Shown here piece by piece: positions 1 through 14,732 of a stretch of DNA of 64,000 nucleotides (position 1 is its first letter; every line of letters starts with the position of its first letter). Below the pieces are notes generated by a model. It was not told the DNA's origin. It worked only from the letters and a program-made list of their open reading frames with translations, and ran no database searches. Origin of the DNA: Didymodactylos carnosus (Eukaryota; Rotifera; Eurotatoria; Philodinida; Philodinidae); contig CAJNOQ010000051.1 of the NCBI GenBank assembly GCA_905250885.1, positions 26,088-90,087 of the forward strand, read 5' to 3'. The translations under genes were made by a program, and so were the position numbers.

Positions 1-3000
1 AATTGTCTATACACTTGAATAAATTTCTTCTTCGTCAATTCACCCGTCGGACAATCAAGCTGTAAAATAAAAAATTAATAAAGGTAAGAATTAACTTTGG
101 TAGATGTTTAATTTATTTTACACTATTCAGAATATTATTAAAAACCGTTTATATTCATTCAATCTGTTTATACTTTATCGACTTGCTTTAATAGAATTTT
201 TCACTATTATTCTTACCGTAGAACATAACATATAATCTACATGTATCGACTCTAGTTTATATTTTTTTGTTCTTGATCAGTAAGTTGTCTTTATTTTCAT
301 TATATTGCATATTCAGGAAATATTGTATACTTCAATAGATATCAGAAAATATGCAGCAAGTATATGAACGAATGGCTAATTCGATTATCACATTTCAAAC
401 AGTTGTAATTATTAATAGATGTCTAGTTTGTCGTTGTGAACTGAAGCGTACAAAACGGTTAGGGAGAGAACAATTCACAATCAACCGTTTTCTATAATAC
501 TATGGACTAATTCTCTTCGGGCAAGATTAAATAGTAACTATGTTTTCACAATTTGTTTCCTGTCTAATCGTGAATTGTTCAACAACCTATTGAGTTTAAA
601 CAAATTACCGAACAGCAGACGGAGAAAAATGATGTGAATACGTGCCCATAATCATTGGACAACATCATGGATACCCCAAAATAAAAATGTGACTCTTTTT
701 TATGTATAAAAACATGTAAGTTCGATGGATGTTACACACGTGAAAACTTATAAATTTTTTATTGAAATATGATTTTGCTGTTGACTGTACGGAAACTCCA
801 CTTGTCGACACATGTCTATATCTAAAAAATGTATGTCTTTTTCCCAGTAATTCTGAAACTCTAAATCAAAATTGAACACTTTGTTTTACAAATACGCGCT
901 TTTGCTTACTTGCTATTTGACTAATTCATGACTATAATACAAATCTGCTATTCATACGTGTCGAAATTGAAATTTTACAATTATACACACCAAATATTTT
1001 TATACGTTACTTTATTCCCAAAAGTTTATAACTCTTTCGAAGAAGAAGCAACACCTTCAGATAGATTTCTAACAAGTGATGATAGAATTTCTTGGCTTTT
1101 CGATATAAGAATAACATATTCTCAGCAAATATTTTCACTAACCATTATTGAAGTGATATCCCGATGTAATCCAAGAGAGCTATAATCTACACAATAATAC
1201 TGCGAATCAGATAGCAAACTATTAGAGTAAACTTACCACCTTCGGTTTTCACAGAAAACCATATCTTTCGTAATAAGAATTGAAGGTGATTAATTAGTAA
1301 GGCTAAGCGAAACGGAATCAGAAATATTCACACCGCATTCCACCATGTGCTACGAGCATCATCCTGTGACAGAACGGGATTGCCAATGCTGTCTGAAATT
1401 CTAGCGGCTGTGTAACCTGATTGCTTTGGCTGAGTTAGAAAAGAGAGAAAACAAGACAGCATTTTTCTTCTTTCTTTTTCTCAAGCTGACCAAAAGAGGC
1501 TTGTGATGGGTGAGCACTTTTTTTTCAAAAAATAAAAGAATGAAAAGATATATCAAAGTTGTTTCTTGTCGTCGAGATAAACTTATAGAACGCCCATATC
1601 AGAAGTTTTCGAATAATTATATGTAATGAGAATAGTAAAATTTCGCTTTTTTCTCTCGGATCCTATTCTCTACTATTCTGTTGTACACTTACGACTTATC
1701 AAATCAACAAATCTAGCAATCAAGAAGGGACAATACTAGGAACATATTGATAAAACGGACAACAACAGACGATAGTTGGAGTAAAAGTCATATACATTTC
1801 TTTTTGCGCATAATATTTTTTTAACATTGCTTACAGCGTTACATTGAGAAGCAGTAGATTCGCAAGAGCTGGGTCTTAGAGGTTTCCGAACATGTTGAAT
1901 CTAATGGCATTATCAGTTTTCTCGGTCCCCATACTTCATAATGAGATTCCAGAAAATCGATTTGTAAAAATTCATAAAAAAATTATGCATTTTTACACGT
2001 GAAATCTTTTTAACGAGACATAGAGCATTATTTTTTTAAATTTTATCCCTGAGTTTGCTCATATTGATATTAAATAAACCATTATTTGTGCTTGCTGTTT
2101 AATATAATCCACTGGGAAACTTCAGCTATAGTCAGTCTGATTAACTTTTTTTGATTAAAAATGTGCTGATATATTGATGCTGACAGATAGACGACAACAA
2201 ATTCAAAATGTTTAGAGCTTCGCTTTTTGTTCAAATGTTGTATTATTATAATCAGTTAATATAGAAAGAAAGAAAAGAGAAACAATCGAATTGTTTATTC
2301 TTTTTCAAATTTGTCTAGGGAAATCTACTCAGTTTCCTTCTTTCTTTTACAACTAGACATATATCTCATAATTTAAGAAATAATAAGTGGCTGTAGAGCA
2401 AGTTTAAACCAAAAATGCAAAACTATAGTCGCTATAGTTTAAAAATTATGTATATGATTATTTTCAAAATTCACTATTTATACACGTCAACATTAAACAA
2501 AGATTAAAAAGAAAGCCAAAATTTTAGCATTTTTTTTTCTAAACCGTGATTCCTTCAGGACATCAAAGTAGTATAGTATGAATAATCCTGATTAGTACCT
2601 GTATTTTTCATATGAAAAAAGATTTTCTCAACTAGCAACAGCCAATATAACACCAAAAGCATTTTTTTCTCAGTAAACAAGATTTTAAAACACCTTTGCG
2701 TTAATCAAATTTATTATTTGGACAAATGAAACACTTTGAACAAAGACTGAAGATTTGGAGTCAATAAATATTAATAATTTAAAGTGTCCAACCATTATCG
2801 AACAAAGAAAAGTTTAAAATCAATATTTCTTTAGTAATCAAATTATTTCAGAAACTGGCATGTTCATATGTTTAAATTTAGAGAAATGAACGAAACTGTC
2901 CAAATTTGTTCATTTATACGTGGGTAAAACACTGAAAAGAAGGAGTGTTTTACTTTATTTATTCTCTCTATCTGATTGTAGTTTTCAACAGTTTCTATTA

Positions 3001-5445
3001 AAGCATTTCTAAAACAGATATTTATATCAAAAAGAAATTTTTATTCTACGATTGTGTTTGGCCTCTATTATGAAATTAAATGCTTTTTCTCTTCGAATAA
3101 AGACGTCTACAAGTTCTCGGCGTCCCTACTATAAGAATCTGTTTCTTGTCAACGTCTATTATTCTGCATGAAAACACTTTTGATATTTCAACAGAAGAAC
3201 GGTACAATAAGAAAGTCCATTAATTAGAAGATAGATATAAACACGTGGATATCTTAATTTAAAGAGAAAAAAAATGTTACATAGCATTATAGAGGCAGAA
3301 AAGAATTGTAGAATAAAACTTCATACAACCTCTAAGGAGATGGTGAGAAATCTTGTTTAACACATTTGGATTACTTTTTTATTTTTCCTCTACGGATATG
3401 TTGTAAAAAAATTGAAAATAAAAGCGCAATGATGAATCGTTTTGAGAATAATACTTCAGAAATATTTCTTCTTTTCTCCTAATTTTGAAAGAGAAAAAAA
3501 CCTGTAGAAAAAGGATTTAACTCATTAAACAAAGGTTTTCAAAAACAAGCACTATAAAAGTTTGTTTTTTTTCAATAATGAAATATTTTCTCACCAATAG
3601 AGATTTTTATTCACCTGCCCATAAAATTCTTTGACTTTCTCTTGAGATTAATATACTTTGTTGTTTAAATTAAACAATCATTGTCGACTTAAATAATGAA
3701 AATAAATATTTCTCTAACAGGTCTATATAGATTAATAAAGCAAACGTTGATAAAAATCTGATTTTCCGCTTTATTTATAATGTTTTGGGAACTTGTCGAA
3801 ATAAATCATCTTTTGTATAATAAAAAAAAGACGGAAAAAAAGATTTATCTAATGAGCAATTTGTGATAATGGAGTGTTTGGTGAAAAATGACAAATGTTC
3901 TTCGTATGCATTTCTTTTGATGATGATGGGAAAAAAGAGAGAAGAAAAAGTTATATCGTTGTTGAAAAATGAAAAAATATCTTTATATATCTGAGTTTCA
4001 GTAAGACAAAACAATAAAAGAATGAGGAGAAAATGTGAATGAAATAACAAAATAACTTGAAAAGCCAAATAAGTGTGTTAAATTATTCTATATTTTCATT
4101 TTATCTTCTTAACATTACTTTTCATAGTCCACTTTCTAATAACGACGTTTTATAATAAAAAACAAAATATGTTCAAGTGGGATACAAATAAACATTTTTC
4201 ACTATATCGAACTGTTCACTAGCAAAAATTAATAAATTTTCGAAAACATTTTTTTTTCTCTCACAAAAATAAAACAAATAGAAGTATCATCAAATTTTCA
4301 TGAAAAAAAACAACAACAGAGTTTTATAACTCAAGTTCTTTCCATCAATAAATATCTCTTAGAAAGAAGAAGGACTTTTCTACAATTGACAAGTTTTTAA
4401 TATGATCATTCATTCCGTTATTAGTCATCAATGACGGCTATGATCTTTCATCCAATTATCTGAGATTCCTATACTCATTAACTACGCTCTAGCTTAAGAA
4501 ATTAAAGGGAGAAAATAATGATATAAATAAAGAATCTAAGATGACTATAAAATATATTTTAATTTACTTGTTGAAATTATTCAAGTTTATTCACATCATC
4601 ATCAGGAGGAAATGAGTATAGAAGAGAATATAATTATTTGTTCAACAGACTTTTTCTTGTATACTCATTTTTTCCTGCTGTTGATGTGAGTCGCATCAAA
4701 ACCTTGAATATTTTACTAATAAATTAAATCAGATTATGTTAAGATTACTCTTATTTGAAAATATAATTTGTATAGTCTTATGCTCTTGATTCACGACACG
4801 CATTAACTTTCAAGAAAGACTAGTCAGAAAAACTGTATTGTATATCACAATGTAGCAAGTATGCTATCGGACAGGTGATCCAAGACAGTGAGATATGCAT
4901 ACCTTATCCAAGACATGACAGTACACCTATGAAGTAGGTGACGAACAACCGAACCATCGAGTCATACAGACTCTCGAAAAAATATTATCATGATGTTCGC
5001 TGTTGTTACTATAGTTGACTAAATGTTTGTTTAATTTGGAATTTGCCTCCTCTCTCTCTTGTTAGCTATGCTTAGGGATTATATACGAGCTGGTTAAGTT
5101 AAGAAAGTTATGGATATTGTATATACGTACACTCTAATAAAAAATAATCAGTAGAATATGCACTGCTGCAAAACACTACAATTTGAAATAAAAATTTAAT
5201 AACTTTTTTTGTTTACAAAGTTTTAACGTAAAATTCAACTGTTTTGTATAGGATTTTCTAAAAGTTTCTGAAAACAGTAGATACATCAAAGTATCTTTAA
5301 AAAAATATTTTAAATACAAATAAAATTTACTTACGATAAATCCTTCATACCAATCAACAATTTGTTCTTTTGAAAATTCAGTATTCTCTTGTAAAAATTG
5401 TAGATCAGCTTTGGATAATTTTTTTTTAGATGAAACACATCCCAT
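1..5445 (-). CDS. Neuronal calcium sensor (visinin/hippocalcin/NCS-1 family), 5' part only
   Basis: Two exons are visible. Exon 1 (5445-5335) starts at an ATG and encodes 37 residues beginning MGCVSSKKK, with ENTEFSKEQIVDWYEGFI at its end. Exon 2 (59 down to the window edge) encodes LDCPTGELTKKKFIQVYRQF. Joined in phase 0 through GTAAGT and TTTTACAG, they match the N-terminal helix and cryptic first EF-hand of the NCS/hippocalcin family (typically ..WYKGFLKDCPTG..). Known for the family: Ca2+-sensing adaptors of about 190 residues with N-myristoylation at Gly2 and a Ca2+-myristoyl switch. Seen here: Gly2 is present and followed by Cys3, which could also be palmitoylated (inference). The remaining EF-hands lie beyond position 1. 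Family assignment is strong; the exact paralogue (NCS-1, hippocalcin, VILIP, KChIP) cannot be decided. Confidence 0.85.
60..5334 (-). other. Long first intron of the calcium-sensor gene
   Basis: This 5.3-kb stretch lies between donor GTAAGT (just below exon 1) and acceptor TTTTACAG (position 60). It is very AT-rich with poly-A/T runs. No further conserved exon was recognised on either strand; short ORFs at 928-1185 and 3775-4068 have low-complexity translations. It contains one degenerate inverted repeat at about 4561-4727. Confidence 0.7.
4561..4727. repeat. Degenerate inverted repeat in intron
   Basis: Imperfect arms of about 65 bp (4561-4625 and 4661-4727). The best-matching part is CACATCATCATCAGGAGGAA against the reverse complement of TTCCTGCTGTTGATGTG, followed on both sides by AATGAGTATA. 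It looks like an eroded fold-back element. Confidence 0.5.
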
Positions 5446-5777
5446 TATTAATATTTAATTATACATTAGTAAAATAATTAAATGGGCTCATATTTGTTTA
5501 CAATGAGACAAGAAGTTTAATGTCGACATACTCACAAAGTCAACTAAATATGTTATGTGCGTGTGTTTGATAACAGTCTTTTGAACGTTGATACAACAAA
5601 AAAACAGAAAACAGTTTGTTCCTCTCCGATTTTTATCATCATTATCATTTTCTCTTGTTCTTTTTTTTTATCACCATAATTTTTTCATTTTTTTGCAAAA
5701 AAAAAATATAGTCTCTCTACTGAAACTAGACGGAAGCCGATTATATATACATCAAGACAGAGAGCGAGTCAGTGAGC

Positions 5778-5801
5778 TATATATATATATATATATATAT
5801 T
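5778..5801. repeat. (AT)n microsatellite
   Basis: Uninterrupted alternating A/T of about 24 bp lying 330 bp upstream of the calcium-sensor start codon. Confidence 0.9.
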
Positions 5802-6288
5802 GTATTCGTCTTAATAATTTTGTTAACATATACATATATTTATGTGATATTATAATTTTCATTTTCTAACTTTTCTTTTTCGCTTCGCTTTCTTCTTTTT
5901 CTACACTAATAAAAGGCATTGTATGTCCTGCGTGCACATATCACTATCTCGCTAGTTCATTCAATACAAACATTCGGACAACTAAAGATCGATAAAGGAG
6001 AAAAAGAAACTAAGAATAACTCTAAATAATAATTTTTAGTTTTTTTTGGAATGAGCGTAGATAAGATTATCTGATTATGAACAGAAAAAAATAGACGAGA
6101 AGAATGATGGATACGAGTTATTGTGTTTTTTTTCTTTATTGTTTTTTTTATTCTCTATCGGTGAGACAAAAAAACTAGAAAATAAAAACAAAATCAACAA
6201 CATTTCGAGAACTATAACAAATTTTTGACATAACAACAACAACACACAACAGCCATTGATTTAGTAAAAAGTTAACATAAATCAATCA

Positions 6289-6303
6289 GAGAGAGAGAGA
6301 GAG
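6289..6303. repeat. (GA)n microsatellite
   Basis: Short uninterrupted run of GA dinucleotides. Confidence 0.9.
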
Positions 6304-7397
6304 ACTATCGCATTGTATCAAATCTGTTAAAATATAAATGGAAAAATCGGCAACTTAAACGGATGAGATATTATATTCATATTAATACGCAATTCAAAAC
6401 AGCGGTGTATGATAAAACGATAATTAATGAGGCAATAAAGCGTCCAAAAACAGAAATCAAAGATACAGTTGACACTTTTTTGGGAAAAGACAAGAGAAGA
6501 GTGCAGCATTTTTTATCAATCAGATGAATCAAATAAACGAGGTGTCATAGCATATCAGCTTAAGCATTTTTAGCAAACATCAAACCAGCTTTAAGTTAAT
6601 CAGTTGAAAAACTAGGTTTTTCTATTATTTACAAAAATGAATCCAGAATATGCTGTAAAACTATAAACGAACGATTATATGCTGGAAAATTTTATATTAC
6701 AAAACTGCATCCATGCTTAGAAAATAACGGAAATTCTTCTTGTGTAGCTCTTCCAAACGTTTTAGAACATGATGATAGGAAATGAGAAAAGACTGCAGTA
6801 GAATCGTGTTTTGAATATTGGTCAACAACATCATATAAAATGTCTATAGAAGATCTTGATTTGAGAGAATAACTCTTTTTACAAGAAAAAACCTTATCCG
6901 ATATAAAAATAGACAATGACTTCGGTTCTAGTAGATCGATTGCGAAAAATTTTCTTATTATCTTGTTTCCCTAACTCACTCTCACTATCACAGAAATTTC
7001 CATCATCTTCTGACAAATAGGATCCTTAGATATGCGCATACAGTATTCAAAATCCCATTTTTTAGCGCCAAAATCCTTTTCTCCCCAGTTATATTTGCAC
7101 TTCAGACAAAACTGACTTGTCTGTTTTATAGAAGAGACTTTAAACTTTCAATCTGTGTGATATATGCCATTTTATTTCAATTTTTTCGCTAAAATTTTGT
7201 TAATGTCTTTACACATACGTTTCGGTTTTCTGCCACGCAAGTTTAAAACTCTTATCACCACCGCAGGATTTAACCGAAACGGTTTCAAATGAAAGTCGAC
7301 AAAATATCCTAGAAGGTCACGCAAACAAATTTGCTTTCAAAGCAATCCTCTTTGGTGAAAGTGACAAACACTTTTTGAAGTTGTGATTTTCACATTG

Positions 7398-7605
7398 AAT
7401 CTCACGCGATATTTTTATATTCATATTGCGTGTATCTCCTTAGTTTTCTATCTATTCGAGATCAAACTTTCACCATTTTCTTTTCTCGTTATGATTTGCT
7501 ATTGGTGAGAAAAAGAACTATTTTATACCTTTGATTTGATAGAAAACAAACAACCTTCAGAATGTCACACGTGATTTTTAAAAACAAAATATCACGCGAG
7601 ATTAT
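7398..7605. repeat. Imperfect fold-back element
   Basis: AATCTCACGCGATATTTT at the left is mirrored by AAAATATCACGCGAGATT at the right. Further inside, GCGTGT mirrors ACACGT and GTTTTCTATC mirrors GATAGAAAAC. No coding content. Confidence 0.55.
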
Positions 7606-10600
7606 TTCATAAATGTTGACGTCAAATCAGTGGGCAGATAAGACTTATTATGTATCATTTCGATTCTTCACTGAATGCTCTGTCGGATTAGCCGAGTGCT
7701 GACGTATGAAAATTTATCGTTAGGTCGCAAAAAAGCCGTTTTAGAGAGAAAATTGAAAAATACCACTGTAAATCAGATAAACTTTAAATATTTCGGCCAC
7801 CTTAGCATTGGTAGTGGGAAAAATTTTTCCCTAGAGACTTTTGAGATGACTCTTCAAAATGTATAGTTAAGATTTTAATCGAAAAATTTTTTTTCGTTTC
7901 GTTTTTTTAACAAATCGTATAATGAAATTGTAAATCGCTCATATATTTGATGTGTTCAAAAATTATAAAAAGAATTAGTTCCTTATCTTTTTGTCACGAT
8001 AAAATTTTTGCAAAATTATGTAAGAGAACTAAATACTTTCTGAGAAACTTTTGTCACAGAGTGCGATACTGACATTCTCTTACACTTTTCTCCTGGAAAA
8101 AAAAGAAAAAACAGAGTTCTCGATTCTTTTTCTCTTCTTCACTTGGAAAAAATGTCGTTATCATACGATGATTTCGGCCTAGCTCGTTGAACATTTGTCA
8201 TGACACGAGAAGTAAAGTCAGCGCAACTCTTTTACAGAAGTGTTCTAAAGTTGAGGAGGAGACAAAAGTAGACATCTGCGTCAATGCTTTTTTTGGGCCC
8301 ATTTCTCATGCCATGCTCGCTAGATTAAAATTGTCTATGCTCAACAAATGTGCTATAAGTTAATATTTCGATAGGGTTGCCGAATCTAGCCACCAAACAA
8401 CTTTTCCTTCTAGTATATGTTGATCTGAAATCTAGTCATATTGACTGGGTATATTTATAGACAGAGCGTAAGAAAATATGTATTGAGATTTGGCGACTCC
8501 ATCATGCTGTGAGTTTTGTTCATTTTCTCTCATCGAAGTCATAGATATTCTGACTTACATGAGCGACCTCACATCTCTTTTCTCTACAAGTACTAGAGCG
8601 TAGAAACAGGATCCAAATGACGCGAGATGGCGGGAAAAGGGGTTACCATGTATCCAAAAAGTCTATACATTCTAGTAGCTAGTTAGATCTATTATATTAT
8701 TAAGGTAAATTTTCTTTAAATATGAATTAACGAACAAAATTATTCTCTACAAATTGAGATTCTTATACAGAGCTGTAAAAGAAGTTTTAAAAGGCTTACT
8801 TCATTTTACTATATCTAGTCGACACTCTCCAACAATGTTTCCTAGTATTTCCAGAAAAATGATGATTCCCGTAACCTTTTCCGCGGATTTAAAGTTAAAG
8901 ATTTCGTACTGTATTAGAAAGTATAGTTTTAGATGTATAAAGTGTTCATATGGGTTTATTTGAGATTTTCTGTGTTTATTCAGCGTTAAATTGCTCAATA
9001 AATCAAGGTTTTATTAGTATATTTGCTCATTGTTGTTAACCTTCTATATTGTCTACGCATAGTTGTCAAGTACTGTATACTGTTCAACTGTGTCATCTAT
9101 TATATAGTATGAAATATAGAATCAAATTTCCTAAACTTATAAAACACGCGAAAAGTAATGTAAATACAATTATCATTTATCGTCTGTACGCGTTCAGTGA
9201 TGACTTTTAGAGACAATAAAATATTTGCAATAAATCACTTTGATTTTTAGAGTAGTCAGCATTATTTGTCATAGATGACAATTATAACAACAACCTAAAA
9301 GCATGACAAATATTATAACAGAGACGTATCAATAAAAATCTATACTTTGGTGAGACAGGATAGCTCAACTAAAAGATATTTTCCTATAATTTCATAGTTT
9401 CAGTGAATTTCATCATCATTATTTCAGATTATACGCCACACAGTGAATGAGTCTTCGACTTTATCTAGTTCATTTGGTACCTCACTACATTATTTAACAA
9501 TAGTCACTGCCTTTTGTACAGTATAAAAAAAAACAATCTCTAACATTAATAGAATCAAATATATCTAGAATTACTTTCTTAATGTTTTTCCTTTGAGGGT
9601 GAGATCTTTGTTGTCGTATTTTATCACATGTGAGCTTAGTTATTGATGTGCAATAATGTGATCCTTTCCTATGAGTTATAATTTTACAGAGTACAATCAT
9701 CCGTTCAAGGACAAATTTTCATACTAAAAACAAGAGAATAACATTTCCCATGAACCTTAATTGTTTTTTTTCGTTTAAGGTGAGAGTAATACAAAAACAA
9801 ATAGTAATTTTTGAAATGTGTATTTGTTTTATATTTCGATCTTAATACCCGTAGTCATGTATAAGGTCTGGATGATCACATACACACATATAAAGAAGAA
9901 TAAGAAGAAATAGCAAGCAAACAGAATTGGTGATTAAAATTCTATTAGTAAAATATAATAGCAAGGTATCAACCACAATGATTGATTTGCGTACAAAACT
10001 CATTCTTCTTTTAGTTAAATAATGAACATGAAATATGATACCGTATGTGAACTGTAATTAGTATTAATGTTACTGTGTTTAATTTTAAAAATTTTGTACC
10101 CTCAACATAGTTTAGTCTCTATTTTTTTTTCTTTTTCTCTTAATTCTTTCGCGTTATTGCACTTACACATCGACCAAACGGTATAGATGACGAAAAAAAG
10201 ACTCTCGTTTGTTTAAAATAAGAGAAAGCCGTACTGATTTAAATCGGGTGAGTGTGAAATAGAAGAGAGTAAAAAGTCTATTTAACTTTTTGAACACATA
10301 TCCAAATGTTAATTCAACTTTTAGTAAAGAAAAGAGAGAGAAAGAAAGGTGTAGCCGGTCGTCCTCTACCACACTTTATTTGACAATATTCAATATTCTT
10401 CATGAAGAAGGTAAATTTGTTTCATTATTAGACTAAACGAAAGATCACTCTTTTTACCCTTTGATAGATAGTCTAGAGAGAGAGTTCGACCAAACTCAAT
10501 AGATAACAAGACTTGTGGTAGAAACAAGTTAGCCATTGAAACCATCGCTAATAGAAAAACTTATTAGACTAGTTATTTTAAGAATATTGAGATACAAATA

Positions 10601-13600
10601 TGCTGTTGTAATTCATTCAAGTCAAATTTCGTACTGTCTAAAATTTCTCTGTCTAGTCACTGTAAAAGATCGAACAGAAATATTCTTTCTTTTTTCTAAT
10701 CAGTTCATAGGCTGATTTTGTCATTTTTTAAGATAGTATATCCGTTGTTTTTACTTATTTGATTTACTGCTTGTCTCTCACTTTTTTCTCTTTGATGAAT
10801 ATTTGACAGTGATCATAAGACTTTTGATCCATCATTTGAGCGTACGTACGTAAGAAAACTAAACCTTGATGGTGTTAGAACCGATAGACAAAAGTCGATC
10901 CGCTTTCTCTCGCTCTCTCTTGAATAAGTTTATTTGTTCTAAGCTAGCGTGTTTGTAAAATTATATATTCATACCCGTAATAACGAAGAAAAAAAAGAAG
11001 AAAAGTAAACGATTTTCGTTTCAATTATAAAAATAGCATAAAATTCTAAATAATGGAATGAACTATGAATAAACTACAATTCAAGAATGAACGTAGGTAA
11101 GAAAAAAATCTTCAGGACATCCGTTTTTTGAACTAATTAATTCAAAATAGTTGGATAAGGATCCTACATTTACATATATCGTATATAAATAATCAAAATT
11201 GATTTTATCAATCCAACAATGTGTAGATATAAATATATATGTTTTGCCTTTTTCAATGATGATAAATCATTTTTTCATTCGTTATTTGTAATATATCATG
11301 ACGTTTCTCTAAAAATAACTGTTCGAACTCATACAGTGCCTGTATATCTCTGCTGATGGATAAAACTTGCGTATGCGAAGTCATACTGATGTCTCTGACA
11401 GTTTTAAAAATACAACACATCAAAGTAGATCCCAATATTCTTTCTTCGATAAAGGTAATATCCACTATTAATATATGGTAAAATTCGTCTGATGCGTCTA
11501 TTGTAGTCATTTGAACTATTATAATAGACACACACACACATACACAAAGAATATGTCCGAGTTATAGGTTATATATATATATCTATACATCAATAACAGC
11601 TATGTGTTTTGATTAACAAAAGAAGAAACACAAGTGCTTCGCGTTAAAAAGGGCACAGTATGAAGAGTAATGGTTCAATATCTCTATCTACTGTAGATAT
11701 TTGACCGCTATATCACATTTACACATGATTTTTTCATCTCTTCAGAGAATAAGGCACTAAAATGTATATAAAGTTATTTTTCTTCGCAGAACAAATCTGT
11801 AACGTTAATAAATATCTAAGTATAATTTTTAAAATAATGATAAAAATAAATTCTATAAATATCTAATGTGTGCAAAGAAAATGTCTGCATGTTCGTATTC
11901 TATCGAATAGTCGATGAATTCATACCAATGTGAACTATTCGTAAAAGGAAAAAGAATGACCGGAAATTAAATTTTCAAAGAAAAATTTTGTTCATATATG
12001 AACAAAAAAAAAAAAAGAGAGTAAAGAGTGAAATGTCCGACACGGCAACAACAATTATTTTTTCTTTTTTTTTCTCTCCTTTGCTCTTCTTTTCCTTTTC
12101 AATTTATACACCTTTTCTGCATCTATGACTTGAACTTTATGTATATAAAGAAGAACGTTGACGATTCATTAAAAATCGTTCAAAATTGTGTAAGCAAAAC
12201 AGTTGCACTTGTTTATCTTTCCAGAAATGAAGTGAACACTCTTTTAGTTACATTTTTTGCCTTTATTTGATGTATTTTAAAGCAAGTGCTACTTCAATCT
12301 TACACAAATTTTGATATTAAGTATAATAATAGAAGATTATAATTGAATAGTGTTTTATGGCTGCGAGATTAGTTTAATAATGAAAAATTGTATATGTGCA
12401 TTAGATACATGGTGTGCGTCTAACCTTCATTGTCTCGGTCAGCATGATATTTTAATTGTCACTTTATTTTTCTGATTGACATGGACAGATTGACAATTGC
12501 TCGTGAAGTTTTTATCTTTATATATTGACTGTCTCCTGCGAGGTTTTTGTTTGAGAAAAAAAATGATAATGAATATAAAAAAAACCCTAGTTAATATATC
12601 TAATTAATGTGTAGTAATAATAATCATAAATGCTAATAGTTTTTTATTACTCTTTTTCTTTCTTTTTTACCTTGAAATTGATGATGTTAGGAAATCCTTC
12701 AAAAGCTTTTGTCATATGATATTAATACCCTTACCTGTTTAATATGTTTTGTAATAGTCTTTAGCAACTGTACACACACATATACATACACATATACATA
12801 CATAAGCTATAAAATCCTTAGTTAAATATTGTGATGAATAAAGTAAAAGACAATTTTCATCAGATAAGAGAAATGCAATACATAATTTGAATTTTACACA
12901 TCTTTTTTGCGGAGATACCAGATGAGATGCAAGTAGATTAAAACGAAAAAAAGATGATTGCTCAATATGTAGACCAAAACTTTTAAGGTTATCCTAATTC
13001 AATATGTGAAGTAAATGACATTGAAAGAGTTAATGGTTTGACTCTCAAAAATGATCTTTCAAATTATTAAGAATATGTCAATTAAATTTGTTAATAAGGG
13101 TATGAATGAAAACACATTTTAGAGACAATTTTTTTGAAAATATCTTTCTAATATTATTGTTATTATTTTCGTTTTTTTCCTTTTAGATGATGTTGTCGTC
13201 ATAATAATATATATGTTGTACAACAGCTCGCTGTTTATAGTCCAATAATTTTCTTGTAAAAAAAAAATGTAAAAAAACAGCTTCTCTTGCAGTTCTTCTC
13301 GTATATATATTCAATCGAACTTGATGATTTTCATTTTCTTTTCCTTTCTCGTACTAACTGCTCCTCCCTCTTCCATCTTCCCCCCCCTCCGCTCTATTTC
13401 ATGTCAGAATTATTCTGTTTTTCTCCCTCTTTCTTTCTCGTGTCTTTAATAAAGAATAATCATCATCATAATATGCTGTTTGGTCAAAAGAACGACATGT
13501 AATAAAGTAAAAAAAACAAAAATAGAGGATAGAACGTGAGTCCTATTCAATTTAATCAATAGAATTCAATTGAAATTGTGATTTTCAATTCAATCAAAAT

Positions 13601-14732
13601 ATGTGGCGAAAAATCAAAGAAGTTTTATGCAAACATGGTAAGTTTAATAAACATTGTTCATCACTTTGATTTTTTTTATCTATTCTTAAATTAGTGAAAA
13701 TAATACGGATGAACTTTTTTGAATGTTAAAATCAGTGGCATACTTCTAGTCCTCATTAGTTTTGATTCTTCTTCTTATTATTATGACAGAAACAAGAAAA
13801 GCCACATTTTACAATTTTCATCTGTAACCACAAATTTTCAAAGAATAAAAGAAAGGAGAGAATATTACTATATATGTAATGTTTTTGAACTTTTATGATT
13901 TTTGAAACACAAATTACTTTTTTCACTACTTCTCATAGAATTTCTGACTTTTATAGACGAATTGCAGATACATCATTACATTTCTCTGTATATTATATAT
14001 ACATTTATATAAATGATACATTATTTCATGTGAACAGTTGCTTGCTTCAAATAATGTCAGATATCATAAACAGAAACATGAATAGTCTAAAAATTCTTTA
14101 GCAAAAAAAAAAAAATATTACATAACATGAAAACAGTATGAAATTTTTTTTCTTTTTTTTTTTTGTCTTGGAGAGTGCTTGACGTCCGTTTGTTCATGCT
14201 TGTTCTCATCCCCTTTGCCGAAAACTTAATTTATTTTATCTTGAAATCTCAGAAAGAATGATTATTGAATTTTCATTAATGACATTCTAATTTATGTAGT
14301 CTTCATGCTATAACATACATCATTTCATTGATTTATGAACATTTTACTCTTGGGTACATTTAAAATACACACATAGGAAAAAATTTACTTTAATACTGAT
14401 TATAGACGAAAGAACAAAAAAAATGGTAAAGCGTGTGTGTGTGTACGTGTAGTGATTCTCAATGATAATTTTAGAAATTTCTATCATCATCATCATCATT
14501 CGATAACAATACGATGAACACATTGTAGTTGGCAAAGAAAAGACAAATTCTTTTAACGGAAATTCTTTTGTATTTATCCATTGCCTTTGATTCAAAAATA
14601 TGTAATTGAAATGAGAAGTATATATCACACGCGATCCTCAGATTTATTAATCGCAATAGAAGTCAATAGATTTTCTTTCATCTATAATAGGATACAAAGA
14701 TCAGCAATATTTGTTGTTGTCTATCTAATCTA

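Larger units (their letters stand above)
5446..14732. other. Gene-poor intergenic region
   Basis: This 9.3-kb stretch lies between the divergently oriented calcium-sensor gene (minus) and SH3 gene (plus), so it should hold both promoters and perhaps upstream non-coding exons. No ORF has a recognisable domain. It holds poly-A/T tracts, an (AT)n run at 5778-5801, a (GA)n run at 6289-6303 and a fold-back at about 7398-7605. No tRNA or rRNA was recognised by eye. Confidence 0.6.

Noticed and set aside
6692-6916. 74-residue minus-strand ORF
   Set aside because: Looked faintly protein-like but matches nothing I recognise and has no supporting context.
11253-11537. 94-residue minus-strand ORF with fairly normal amino-acid composition
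   Set aside because: No domain, no neighbouring exon and no splice signals that extend it; considered chance.
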